DNA from: Actinomycetota bacterium
GTDB lineage: Bacteria > Actinomycetota > Humimicrobiia > Humimicrobiales > Humimicrobiaceae
Assembly (NCBI GenBank): GCA_016870675.1
Contig: VGAU01000144.1
Span: 1 to 5,118 of the forward strand
Length of the DNA stretch: 5,118 bases
Direction of reading: 5' to 3'
A model generated the notes under the pieces. It did no database searches. It was not told the origin of the DNA and saw only the letters and a program-made list of their open reading frames with translations. Positions 1 through 5,118 of the stretch are shown piece after piece (the first letter of the stretch is position 1; every line of letters starts with the position of its first letter). A program made the translations under genes and the position numbers.

Positions 1-61
1 CTGAGTTTTTAACTTGCGGAAAGACAGTTATATCGCTATTTAAATTATTTAATATAAATTT

Positions 62-91
62 ATTTGAAAGAGAAAATCCATAAAAAATCTC
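62..91 (-). terminator. T-rich tract after the operon, possible terminator
   Basis: Directly after the stop codon of the metallopeptidase gene, the minus strand reads through a run of six T (82-87) and then a second T/C-rich run (about 68-79). There is no convincing GC-rich hairpin, only a short GAGA/TCTC pairing across the tract. In an archaeon such T runs can end transcription by themselves. In a bacterium this would be a poor intrinsic terminator. The rest of 1-91 shows no gene start on the minus strand. Confidence 0.2.
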
Positions 92-634
92 TTATATGCT
101 TCTCTTATCCGACACTTTAAACCAGTATTCAAACAATTCTTTTTCTAATTTTCGATAATTCTTACATCTCTCTTCTACTATTTCCCAGAATCTATTATTA
201 TGCTTCCTTTCAATAACATGAACCAGTTCATGAAAAATAATATAGTCTATCAAATATTTCGGTAAATATTTCATGAATCTATTGACTGTTAAATTTTTAA
301 ATGAACTCAGGCTTGCCCATTTTGTCTTCATTTTTCTAAAATAAATGTGATTTATTTCTATTTTTAAATCATCTATTATTTCTTTTACAGCATTATATAT
401 TAGTTTTTCAAACTCCTCTTTAGACCTCTCAATCAACTCCTTACTTTCTGCTTTAGTAAGACACTCTTCTATAAAATTAATTTTCTTATAAATCCAACTC
501 TTATTTCTACCGTAAATAATATTAGGCCTATATCCAAAGGGGAGAACGAAAAGAAGCTTGCCTGTTTTTAGCTCCACTCTGGGATATTTTATATCCCTAT
601 AAGAGACTTTATATGAATAATTATTTAATGCCAT
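92..634 (-). CDS. YgjP-like (M48-type) zinc metallopeptidase
   Basis: A 180-residue protein of the YgjP/DUF45 group of M48-like metallopeptidases. The zinc site is visible as HELVH at residues 135-139, where H135 and H139 bind the metal and E136 is the general base. It is followed by the usual third ligand H145 in KHNNRFW. Upstream, KTKWASLSS (103-111) and the LTVNRFMKYLP stretch (115-125) match the family's conserved 'W-x-S-C/S ... N-x-x-L/F ... P' block before the zinc helix. There is no signal peptide or membrane segment, so it should be cytoplasmic. It is somewhat shorter than typical family members (roughly 230 residues in enterobacteria), mostly at the N-terminal side. The ATG start lies inside hsdR (14-bp overlap) and lacks a clear ribosome-binding site, suggesting translational coupling. 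Relatives are often the last gene of type I RM operons, but their substrate and role there are not established. Family assignment is firm; function in defence is inference. Confidence 0.88.
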   Translation of the reverse strand: MALNNYSYKVSYRDIKYPRVELKTGKLLFVLPFGYRPNIIYGRNKSWIYKKINFIEECLTKAESKELIERSKEEFEKLIYNAVKEIIDDLKIEINHIYFRKMKTKWASLSSFKNLTVNRFMKYLPKYLIDYIIFHELVHVIERKHNNRFWEIVEERCKNYRKLEKELFEYWFKVSDKRSI

Positions 635-3623
635 AATTTTTAATTTGCTCTATTAGTTTCCTATATAACTCATCCATTTCTTCTAAAGTAATTTCATATT
701 TTTTCTTAAGTCTTCTTGAAAATTTTCTTGCTTCTCTTTCCACATTCTTTTCCTCGGTTGGCTGATTAAACCAACCTGGAAACAAATAGTCACTTAGTTT
801 ATTTGATATATCTTTTATTTCGTTCATCAACTCATCTTTCTTGCCAAATTTTTCCTCCAGGACCAGCAGTAAAGAATATTCAAGATCAGAAAATCCTAAA
901 GTTTTCTGCCTGCTACTAAGACTGCGTATTTCATCGATTATACTCTTGCCTTCAGAATATATTCTCTGGTAATCCTTAGTTCTTTCTTTCCATAACTCAA
1001 GTAGCCTTTCTACTCTTTCAACTAGAGATTCATAAATAGGATTTTTATACCTCTCTACAAGGACCATCTTATTTAATGCAAAAAGAATATTTGCAGCTTT
1101 TTCCTTTTTACTTTTAATCCTCTCTTCAAGTTCTTCAAGATATTTTTGGTCAAAAGAAACTTCGGGAAGCTCTGTTTCCAAACCTTTTATTTCAGTGGAC
1201 TTATGAATAAATTTAATAGTCTTATCAAAATATTTTTCCACATAATCTTCAACTGGAGACTTTTGATTTACTACTTTCATATAATAAGTATAAACAGCAG
1301 TAATCCATTTATAATCTTCCAAGTATTCTATCTTTATCTCTTTTGAACCCAACAATTCAAAAATTTTCCTTAAACTCTTATAATTCTCAATAAACTCTCT
1401 CTCGTTTACCTTATCCACAGTTAAAATCTCGACAGCCTTTAATAGAGTATCTCTATCATAATTTTTAGGTAATTTTTCAAATATCTTAAAAATTTCATCG
1501 ATAAGATGTTTAAACTCCCTCTCCATGTTTTCATAATTGAAGAGTACACACCTTATATCTTCTTCGTTATAAATCTTAAAGGCTTTTTTTATTTCTCCTA
1601 ACACTCCAACATAATCAATAATAACTCCTGCCTCCTTTAAATCCTTATATGGCCTGTTTGTTCTGGCAATTGCCTGAAGCAGTCTGTGTTCTTTAAGAGG
1701 TTTATCCAGATATATAACCTGAAGTTCAGGGACATCAAATCCGGTAAGCAGCATATCAGTAACAATAAGTACCTTGGGATATTCCTCATCCTTATATTTA
1801 TCAACTATATCCTTCCTGACACCTCTGATATCTTTAGTTCCGAATCTCACTCTCATCTCTGCAACTCTCTCAGTCAGCTCCTGTCTATCACCTCTATCAT
1901 AGGTCATTACTATTTCAGAGTATTCCGGAGGTAAAAACTTATCCAGTTCTTTTTTATACCTGTCGCAGGCTATCCTGCTGGCAGCAACCACCATAGCCTT
2001 AAATTTACCATCGACATTCTCCTTAAAATGTTCTGCTATATCTTTTACTATCAGATTAATTCGATTCTTATTTTCCAGCACTACTTTTATTGTAGTTAGT
2101 TTTTCTTTAATTCTCTCTTCAACTTTTTCACTTAAATCCTCAGGCAGTTCTTCAAGTTCTGAATCCAGAAAACTTTGCAGCATATCTCTTTTTAAATGAA
2201 CTTCTTCAGTAAGCCTCGGCTGGTAAACTATTTTTACTGTAAATCCGTCTTTTATGGAATCAGCTATGAAATATTTATCAAGATAAAGTTCATCCGGTGG
2301 GTAGCTAAATTCAAGGTATGTATCCCTCTCTTTTTTCGATATTGGAGTTCCGGTAAAAGCAAAGAAAAAAGCACTTTTAAAAATACATTTCATCTGAGCA
2401 GCAAGCAAGCCGTATTGAGTCCTGTGACCTTCATCGATAAAGACTATTACATTTTTTCTATTTATTATTGATTCTTTATTTTTTGAAATCTCTTCAAGCT
2501 CTTTCTGAACAAGAATTAGCTCCTCTGGTTTAAACTTATGAATGAGAGTTATAAATATTCCTCTCTTACCCCGGTAATCATCGTATTTTAAAATTCTTTT
2601 TAGTGTTCTAACTGAATCTATAACTTCCGGTTTTTCCATATCCAGGAAATTAAATTCATCACTCAGTTGTCTCTCAAGTTCAATTCTATCTACAATAAAA
2701 AACATAGAAGGATTTTCGAGCTTATCCAAATAATAAAGCTTATTAGCAGCGAATATCATGGTGAAAGTCTTACCACTTCCCTGCCAGTGCCATACCAATC
2801 CTTTATTCTTTTGTTCCTCTCCCACTAAATTTTTCTCTACCCTTTTTACTATCTTATTGGAAGCTGCGTATTGCATATAACGGCATATAATCTTACTTGC
2901 TTCTTCTCTTTCAATTCTAAAAAAAATATAGTTCTGGATAATATCCAGAACAGCACCACAGGATAGCATCTCTACAGCCGAATCAATTGCATCTTTTCCA
3001 TCGCAACGCCACAGGTGAGTTAAAACTTCTTCTCTCCAAGTTACAACCGGAAAATATCTTGCAATAGCTTCAGCAGCAACTCCTATTTGAATATATTTAT
3101 AAAGTTCAGGAACAGTATTTTTATAATCAATAATTTGCCTGTATGCGGTGTGCCAGCTTTCAGATATAATCAAAGGATTCTTACATTCTATATTTGCAAT
3201 GGGAATGCCATTTATATACAGTACAATATCTAATCTTATAAAATCCCTGCCGTGATAATAAACCTGCCTTGATACTACGAATTCGTTTCTACCGGTATCC
3301 TGAAAATCAAAAAGTTTTACATACTTTACTACTTTTTCTTTCTCGAACTTTATTGGAATACCAAACTTATAATAATTAAGAATAGCTCTTGAGCCTTCTA
3401 TGCCTGTACCGGTAAGTTTTAGTATATTTATTACCTTATTTATTTCTTCATTTCCAATTCCTGATTTTTTATTAATTACTTTAAGACATCTCGATAGAGA
3501 TGGGATAAGCAGAGGCTCTTCATAACTTATTCTTTCAAGACTATCGGCAGGAATAAACTTCCAGCCTTTTTCTTCAAGGTTTTTGATTATGTAATCTTCA
3601 AGATTTTTTTCAATAAAAGTCAT
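621..3623 (-). CDS. hsdR: Type I restriction-modification system restriction subunit HsdR
   Basis: A 1000-residue endonuclease and DNA translocase subunit that would act with HsdM and HsdS, cleaving unmodified DNA after ATP-driven translocation. Counting from the ATG, the N-terminal HSDR_N nuclease domain (about 5-215) has D132, E146-C-K148 and a RecB-type QxxxY (Q163, Y167), so the PD-(D/E)xK site is intact. The SF2 motor follows: Walker A QGSGKT (281-286), motif II DEGH (397-400), motif III TGTP (424-427), motif V with TD (622-623) and TGFD (627-630), and motif VI QAIARTNR (650-657). Residues about 690-1000 form the charged helical region that docks to the methyltransferase. Length is normal and there is no frameshift. 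I chose the ATG at 3623, one base after the hsdS stop. An in-frame TTG at 3635 would add four residues and overlap hsdS by 11 bp. GGG at 3642-3644 sits 6 nt before that TTG, and AAAGG (3636-3640) sits 12 nt before the ATG, so the choice is not final. Confidence 0.96.
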   Translation of the reverse strand: MTFIEKNLEDYIIKNLEEKGWKFIPADSLERISYEEPLLIPSLSRCLKVINKKSGIGNEEINKVINILKLTGTGIEGSRAILNYYKFGIPIKFEKEKVVKYVKLFDFQDTGRNEFVVSRQVYYHGRDFIRLDIVLYINGIPIANIECKNPLIISESWHTAYRQIIDYKNTVPELYKYIQIGVAAEAIARYFPVVTWREEVLTHLWRCDGKDAIDSAVEMLSCGAVLDIIQNYIFFRIEREEASKIICRYMQYAASNKIVKRVEKNLVGEEQKNKGLVWHWQGSGKTFTMIFAANKLYYLDKLENPSMFFIVDRIELERQLSDEFNFLDMEKPEVIDSVRTLKRILKYDDYRGKRGIFITLIHKFKPEELILVQKELEEISKNKESIINRKNVIVFIDEGHRTQYGLLAAQMKCIFKSAFFFAFTGTPISKKERDTYLEFSYPPDELYLDKYFIADSIKDGFTVKIVYQPRLTEEVHLKRDMLQSFLDSELEELPEDLSEKVEERIKEKLTTIKVVLENKNRINLIVKDIAEHFKENVDGKFKAMVVAASRIACDRYKKELDKFLPPEYSEIVMTYDRGDRQELTERVAEMRVRFGTKDIRGVRKDIVDKYKDEEYPKVLIVTDMLLTGFDVPELQVIYLDKPLKEHRLLQAIARTNRPYKDLKEAGVIIDYVGVLGEIKKAFKIYNEEDIRCVLFNYENMEREFKHLIDEIFKIFEKLPKNYDRDTLLKAVEILTVDKVNEREFIENYKSLRKIFELLGSKEIKIEYLEDYKWITAVYTYYMKVVNQKSPVEDYVEKYFDKTIKFIHKSTEIKGLETELPEVSFDQKYLEELEERIKSKKEKAANILFALNKMVLVERYKNPIYESLVERVERLLELWKERTKDYQRIYSEGKSIIDEIRSLSSRQKTLGFSDLEYSLLLVLEEKFGKKDELMNEIKDISNKLSDYLFPGWFNQPTEEKNVEREARKFSRRLKKKYEITLEEMDELYRKLIEQIKNYGIK

Positions 3624-3624
3624 A

Positions 3625-4284
3625 CTAAGCTTCAACCTTTACCCTTTTTCTACCTGTTAACAAATCATTCATCAATCCTTTCTTTACTCTTTTTAATTTA
3701 TTCTTTTTTTCTTTTAGTAACTGAACTTTCTCATCTACTGTAGATAGTATTTCCGCTATTTTATTTTGTTCGGTAAAAGGTGGGAGAGGTATGATAAAAT
3801 CTTCTAATGCTTTCTTTGATAACTCTTTAAAAGTACTTCCACTACTTGAATGCTCTAGTAAAGTTTTTTTGCTCAATAGATAGTATGCATAAAATATAGA
3901 ATTTATTTCTTTTAAACTCTTTGGTATTAATCCCTTACATCCTTGATTAAAAGTCGCTTTGCCTTTAACTATAGCAACATAACCGACTGGTGCCCTCGTA
4001 GATATTACAATCGACCCATTAGGCATGAGAGTTAAGTTTGTTTCCCTTAATCCTTTCTCTGTAATCTTCCTTTCACTATTTTCAATAAATAATTTCCCAT
4101 TCAATTTGCTCATATCGGCAGGTGTAATCCAATTAATATGCCCATTATTCCAATATTCTTTTTGTTTTGTAGAAGGTGTTGTACCGGTTTTAATTTCAAA
4201 TAGATCAACTATTTTTCTTATCTTCCACTCTTTTGGTGCTTTACCTATCTTTGTTTCTTGAAATTTACTATTACTCACTATCAT
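3625..4284 (-). CDS. hsdS: Type I RM specificity subunit HsdS, single-domain (half-size)
   Basis: A 219-residue DNA-recognition subunit. Full-length HsdS has about 400 residues with two target recognition domains (TRDs); this has one TRD plus one conserved helical region. Counting from the ATG at 4284, the TRD spans about 10-160 with family landmarks: entry IGKAPKEW (13-20), GTTPS (34-38), ITPADM (53-58), STRAPVGYVAIV (95-106), FNQGCKGLIP (112-121) and GSTFKEL (149-155). Next comes IPLPPFTEQNKIAEIL (165-180), then a long Lys-rich helix/coiled coil to about 205 and the typical HsdS C-terminus LLTGRKRVKV (208-217). Both ends look complete, so it may be a natural half-subunit that dimerises, or a deletion product keeping one half. 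Start alternatives are TTG at 4290 and GTG at 4278; GGGG lies 6 nt before that GTG. An in-frame TAG lies 24 nt before the TTG, so the frame does not extend further. The stop is one base from the hsdR ATG. Confidence 0.9.
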   Translation of the reverse strand: MIVSNSKFQETKIGKAPKEWKIRKIVDLFEIKTGTTPSTKQKEYWNNGHINWITPADMSKLNGKLFIENSERKITEKGLRETNLTLMPNGSIVISTRAPVGYVAIVKGKATFNQGCKGLIPKSLKEINSIFYAYYLLSKKTLLEHSSSGSTFKELSKKALEDFIIPLPPFTEQNKIAEILSTVDEKVQLLKEKKNKLKRVKKGLMNDLLTGRKRVKVEA

Positions 4285-4312
4285 CCCCAAATTTCCAAAC
4301 CTCTTATATCTC

Positions 4313-4320
4313 TAAATATA
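4313..4320 (-). promoter_or_regulatory. Possible TATA-type promoter of the hsdS-hsdR-peptidase unit
   Basis: The minus strand reads TATATTTA here, about 30 nt before the hsdS ATG, and a second AT box (GATATAAG, 4304-4311) lies closer. If the host is an archaeon, either could place transcription start at or just before the start codon, giving a near-leaderless mRNA. The sequence is AT-rich throughout, so such boxes are expected by chance, and I see no clear BRE. Transcription could equally run in from the upstream wHTH gene. Confidence 0.22.
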
Positions 4321-4327
4321 ATCAATA

Positions 4328-4366
4328 AACTTTTTGACAACTTTATGACAACTTTTTTGACAACCA
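4328..4366 (-). repeat. Degenerate 12-nt tandem repeat (GTTGTC units), VVxK type
   Basis: On the minus strand GTTGTC recurs at 4364-4359, 4352-4347 and 4341-4336, spaced 12 and then 11 nt, with A-rich filler between. One frame reads LVVKKVVIKLSKS, i.e. tetrapeptide repeats like those preceding the winged helix in the neighbouring gene. The single-base loss between units two and three and the absence of a proper gene suggest decay. The end of this tract (GTTGTCAAAAAG[T]TTATTG, 4341-4323) is matched at 5064-5046 with one mismatch in 19 bases. Confidence 0.6.
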
Positions 4367-4382
4367 AAGTAGTAAAGTCTCT

Positions 4383-4418
4383 TAATTATTAATCCCAAAC
4401 CTAATCCCCAACTTAATC
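4383..4418 (-). repeat. Degenerate 12-nt tandem repeat, LGIx type
   Basis: Three consecutive 12-nt units on the minus strand: GATTAAGTTGGG, GATTAGGTTTGG and GATTAATAATTA. One frame reads IKLGIRFGINN and then a stop, resembling the 'KLGIKLGIN' linkers found before the C-terminal winged helix of AlbA_2-type proteins. It lies just after the stop of the wHTH gene but in no gene. The third unit is poor, so the array may be 2.5 copies. Confidence 0.5.
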
Positions 4419-4439
4419 GTCAATCATTATTTAAATCTT

Positions 4440-4706
4440 TCATTTACTTATAATCTCCCAATACCCATCTCTATTCGGACCCACTCTTTTTAACATTTTC
4501 TTGTTTTTTAATTTATTAATATTTTCTTTAATTTTCCTTTCCGAAATTCCAACAATATCAGACAGATGTTTTATTGTTACGAATCTATCTTTTCTGATTT
4601 CTTCCAAAATCATCACTTGATTTTCGGTGACCCTTTCGGTGACCTTTATGGTGACCCTTCCAGGGACCCCTTCAGGAATTGCTTTTGTTTCTCCTGCCAA
4701 TTTCAA
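4440..4706 (-). CDS. Orphan tetrapeptide-repeat linker plus winged-helix domain (C-terminal part of an AlbA_2/RecG-like regulator)
   Basis: An 88-residue protein. Residues about 13-28 are tetrapeptide repeats (VPGR, VTIK, VTER, VTEN), followed by a winged helix from NQVMILEEIRKD (29-40) through the HTH (HLSDIVGISERKIKENINKL, 47-66) to the wing LKRVGPNRDGYWEI (72-85). This is the standard C-terminus of large AlbA_2 (Schlafen-like) ATPase-type proteins annotated as 'RecG-like helicase' or transcriptional regulator, which often sit between hsdM and hsdS. The N-terminal AlbA_2 and ATPase-like domains are absent. The only start is TTG at 4706 (or TTG at 4700) with no ribosome-binding site. The frame stays open upstream to a TAG near 4771, with no ATG and no recognisable domain. 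It is therefore either a remnant of a truncated gene or a small DNA-binding protein that still works as a local regulator. The fold is clear; whether it is expressed is uncertain. Confidence 0.6.
   Translation of the reverse strand: MKLAGETKAIPEGVPGRVTIKVTERVTENQVMILEEIRKDRFVTIKHLSDIVGISERKIKENINKLKNKKMLKRVGPNRDGYWEIISK
4622..4669 (-). repeat. Four 12-nt tandem repeats inside the wHTH gene (VTxK/R linker)
   Basis: Four contiguous 12-nt units read on the minus strand as GGGTCCCTGGAA, GGGTCACCATAA, AGGTCACCGAAA and GGGTCACCGAAA. They encode the VPGR-VTIK-VTER-VTEN linker. The units use GC-rich codons (GTC ACC, GGG GTC CCT) in an otherwise AT-rich region. A 12-nt period keeps the reading frame when copies are gained or lost, so the linker length could vary without breaking the protein. 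Confidence 0.85.
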
Positions 4707-4744
4707 AAATGCTTTTAATTTGACAAATATCCTAAATATTGTTA

Positions 4745-4752
4745 AATTTATA
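4745..4752 (-). promoter_or_regulatory. Possible TATA box for the wHTH gene
   Basis: The minus strand reads TATAAATT, 39-46 nt before the TTG start. An archaeal-type start site would fall about 25 nt downstream, near 4722-4725. There lies a small palindrome, ATTTG-A-CAAAT on the plus strand (4718-4728), which could be an operator. The AT-rich background makes chance occurrence likely. Confidence 0.22.
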
Positions 4753-4764
4753 ATTGACTTGGGG

Positions 4765-4808
4765 AATTGCTAGAGATGTCGGTCTCCGACTATCGTTAAT
4801 ATAGCATT
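4765..4808. repeat. Imperfect inverted repeat with a GTCGG-TCT-CCGAC core
   Basis: A perfect 5-bp stem GTCGG/CCGAC (4778-4782 and 4786-4790) closes a TCT loop. It extends to GAT/ATC (4775-4777, 4792-4794) across one bulged T, then after an asymmetric gap to GCTA/TAGC (4769-4772, 4802-4805) and AAT/ATT. It is the only GC-richer palindrome in the intergenic DNA, lying between the end of the 69-codon fragment and the wHTH promoter region. It has no T run behind it on either strand, so it is not a standard terminator. It could be a regulator site or a trace of an element end. Confidence 0.45.
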
Positions 4809-5018
4809 CTACCCTGAGTCATTTTTTTTAGGCTTCCAATACCAGATATTATACTTTGCATAGTTTTCTTCTAATGTATATTTTGGAAACTTACTCCAAA
4901 ACTCTTCTAATAGATTTGGCACATTGATTGCTTTAATAAGATAATTCCTTAATCTATTTTTCCATTTATTCGTAGTAGGAATTAAATTATCACTTGTTAT
5001 TTCCTTTTTACTTACTAA
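4809..5018 (-). pseudogene. Unrecognised 69-codon open stretch without start codon, probable gene tail remnant
   Basis: On the minus strand an open frame of 69 codons runs from just after a TAG (5021-5019) to a TAG at 4811-4809. Its composition looks like real protein: NKWKNRLRNYLIKAINVPN (17-35), LLEEFWSKFPKYTLEENY (36-53) and AKYNIWYWKPKKNDSG (54-69), rich in Trp, Tyr and Lys with plausible amphipathic helices. It contains no ATG, GTG or TTG, and all three frames just upstream are closed by stops, so it cannot be a normal gene as it stands. An eight-A run near its end (4822-4829 on the complementary strand) would be prone to slippage. I do not recognise the family. The likely reading is the C-terminal end of a gene lost by deletion; a chance open frame of this length is possible in AT-rich DNA. 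Confidence 0.4.
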
Positions 5019-5043
5019 CTATAAAAGCTAAATTAACTACTTA

Positions 5044-5091
5044 AACAATAACCTTTTTGACAACCATATTGACAACATAAATTACAACCAT
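5044..5091 (-). repeat. Four 12-nt repeats, VVxK type, near window edge
   Basis: Four contiguous 12-nt units on the minus strand (ATGGTTGTAATT, TATGTTGTCAAT, ATGGTTGTCAAA, AAGGTTATTGTT) encode MVVI-YVVN-MVVK-KVIV and are followed at once by TAA (5043-5041). The frame is open upstream to the window edge, so this could be the tail of a protein entering from outside or a decayed linker. The last 19 nt of the array (5064-5046) match 4341-4323 with one mismatch. Confidence 0.6.
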
Positions 5092-5118
5092 ATTTAAGCC
5101 AGTACATAATACGCTTCT

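Noticed and set aside
1146..1346. Plus-strand open frame of 66 codons
   Set aside because: Lies wholly antisense to hsdR, is hydrophobic and Phe/Ile-rich as expected from the complement of AT-rich coding DNA, and has no domain.
1686..2471. Two plus-strand open frames (1686-1934 and 2196-2471)
   Set aside because: Both are shadows of the hsdR helicase region; the minus-strand frame carries all conserved motifs.
4025..4261. Plus-strand open frame of 78 codons resembling a membrane protein
   Set aside because: Antisense to the hsdS TRD; the hydrophobicity comes from complementing Lys-rich codons.
4720..4754. Plus-strand TTGACA (4720-4725) followed by TATAAT (4749-4754) as a bacterial promoter
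   Set aside because: The spacing is 23 bp, too long for a sigma-70-type promoter, and no plus-strand gene follows.
4822..4829. Run of eight T on the plus strand as a terminator
   Set aside because: No stem precedes it on the plus strand and no plus-strand gene exists; it complements an A run in the 69-codon fragment.
4328..5070. GACAAC/GTTGTC arrays as a CRISPR array
   Set aside because: Units are contiguous 12-mers without unique spacers and no cas genes are present.
5035..5118. Cys-rich minus-strand frame (KYGCNLCCQYGCQKGYC) as a small metal-binding peptide
   Set aside because: It is simply another frame of the 12-nt repeat, so the periodic Cys is a by-product. The upstream part is cut by the window and the peptide ends right after.

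Overview
This AT-rich window carries most of a type I restriction-modification locus. Every gene I can support lies on the minus strand, so transcription runs from high to low coordinates. I cannot settle the host. The base composition, Lys/Glu-rich proteins, non-ATG starts and TATA-like boxes would suit a euryarchaeon, but an AT-rich anaerobic bacterium is also possible. No marker gene decides it.

Layout in the direction of transcription. (1) 5118-4709 holds no intact gene. It contains a 12-nt-periodic repeat tract (5044-5091), an open 69-codon stretch without a start codon that looks like a gene tail (4809-5018), and an imperfect inverted repeat (4765-4808). (2) 4706-4440 encodes a small winged-helix protein preceded by tetrapeptide repeats (VTxK/R). 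It matches the C-terminal part of the large AlbA_2/ATPase-like 'RecG-like' regulators often found inside type I RM loci, but the enzymatic body is missing. (3) 4439-4285 is intergenic and holds two more decayed 12-nt-periodic arrays. (4) 4284-3625 is a half-size specificity subunit (HsdS) with one target recognition domain. (5) 3623-621 is a full-length restriction/translocation subunit (HsdR) with an intact nuclease site and intact helicase motifs. (6) 634-92 is a YgjP-type M48-like zinc metallopeptidase.

hsdS, hsdR and the metallopeptidase form one tight unit. The hsdS stop is one base from the hsdR ATG, and hsdR overlaps the peptidase gene by 14 bp, so they are probably co-transcribed and translationally coupled. 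The modification subunit HsdM is not in the window. If the system is complete, hsdM should lie upstream (beyond 5118) or elsewhere. A single-domain HsdS would be expected to dimerise on the M2 methyltransferase core and recognise a symmetric, interrupted target.

The most unusual part is 4320-5100. It holds four separate tracts with a 12-nt period (VTxK/R, LGIx and two VVxK types), only one of them inside an open gene. Two share a nearly identical 19-nt junction. The best reading is repeated duplication and decay of linker/wHTH tails of AlbA_2-type genes at this RM locus.
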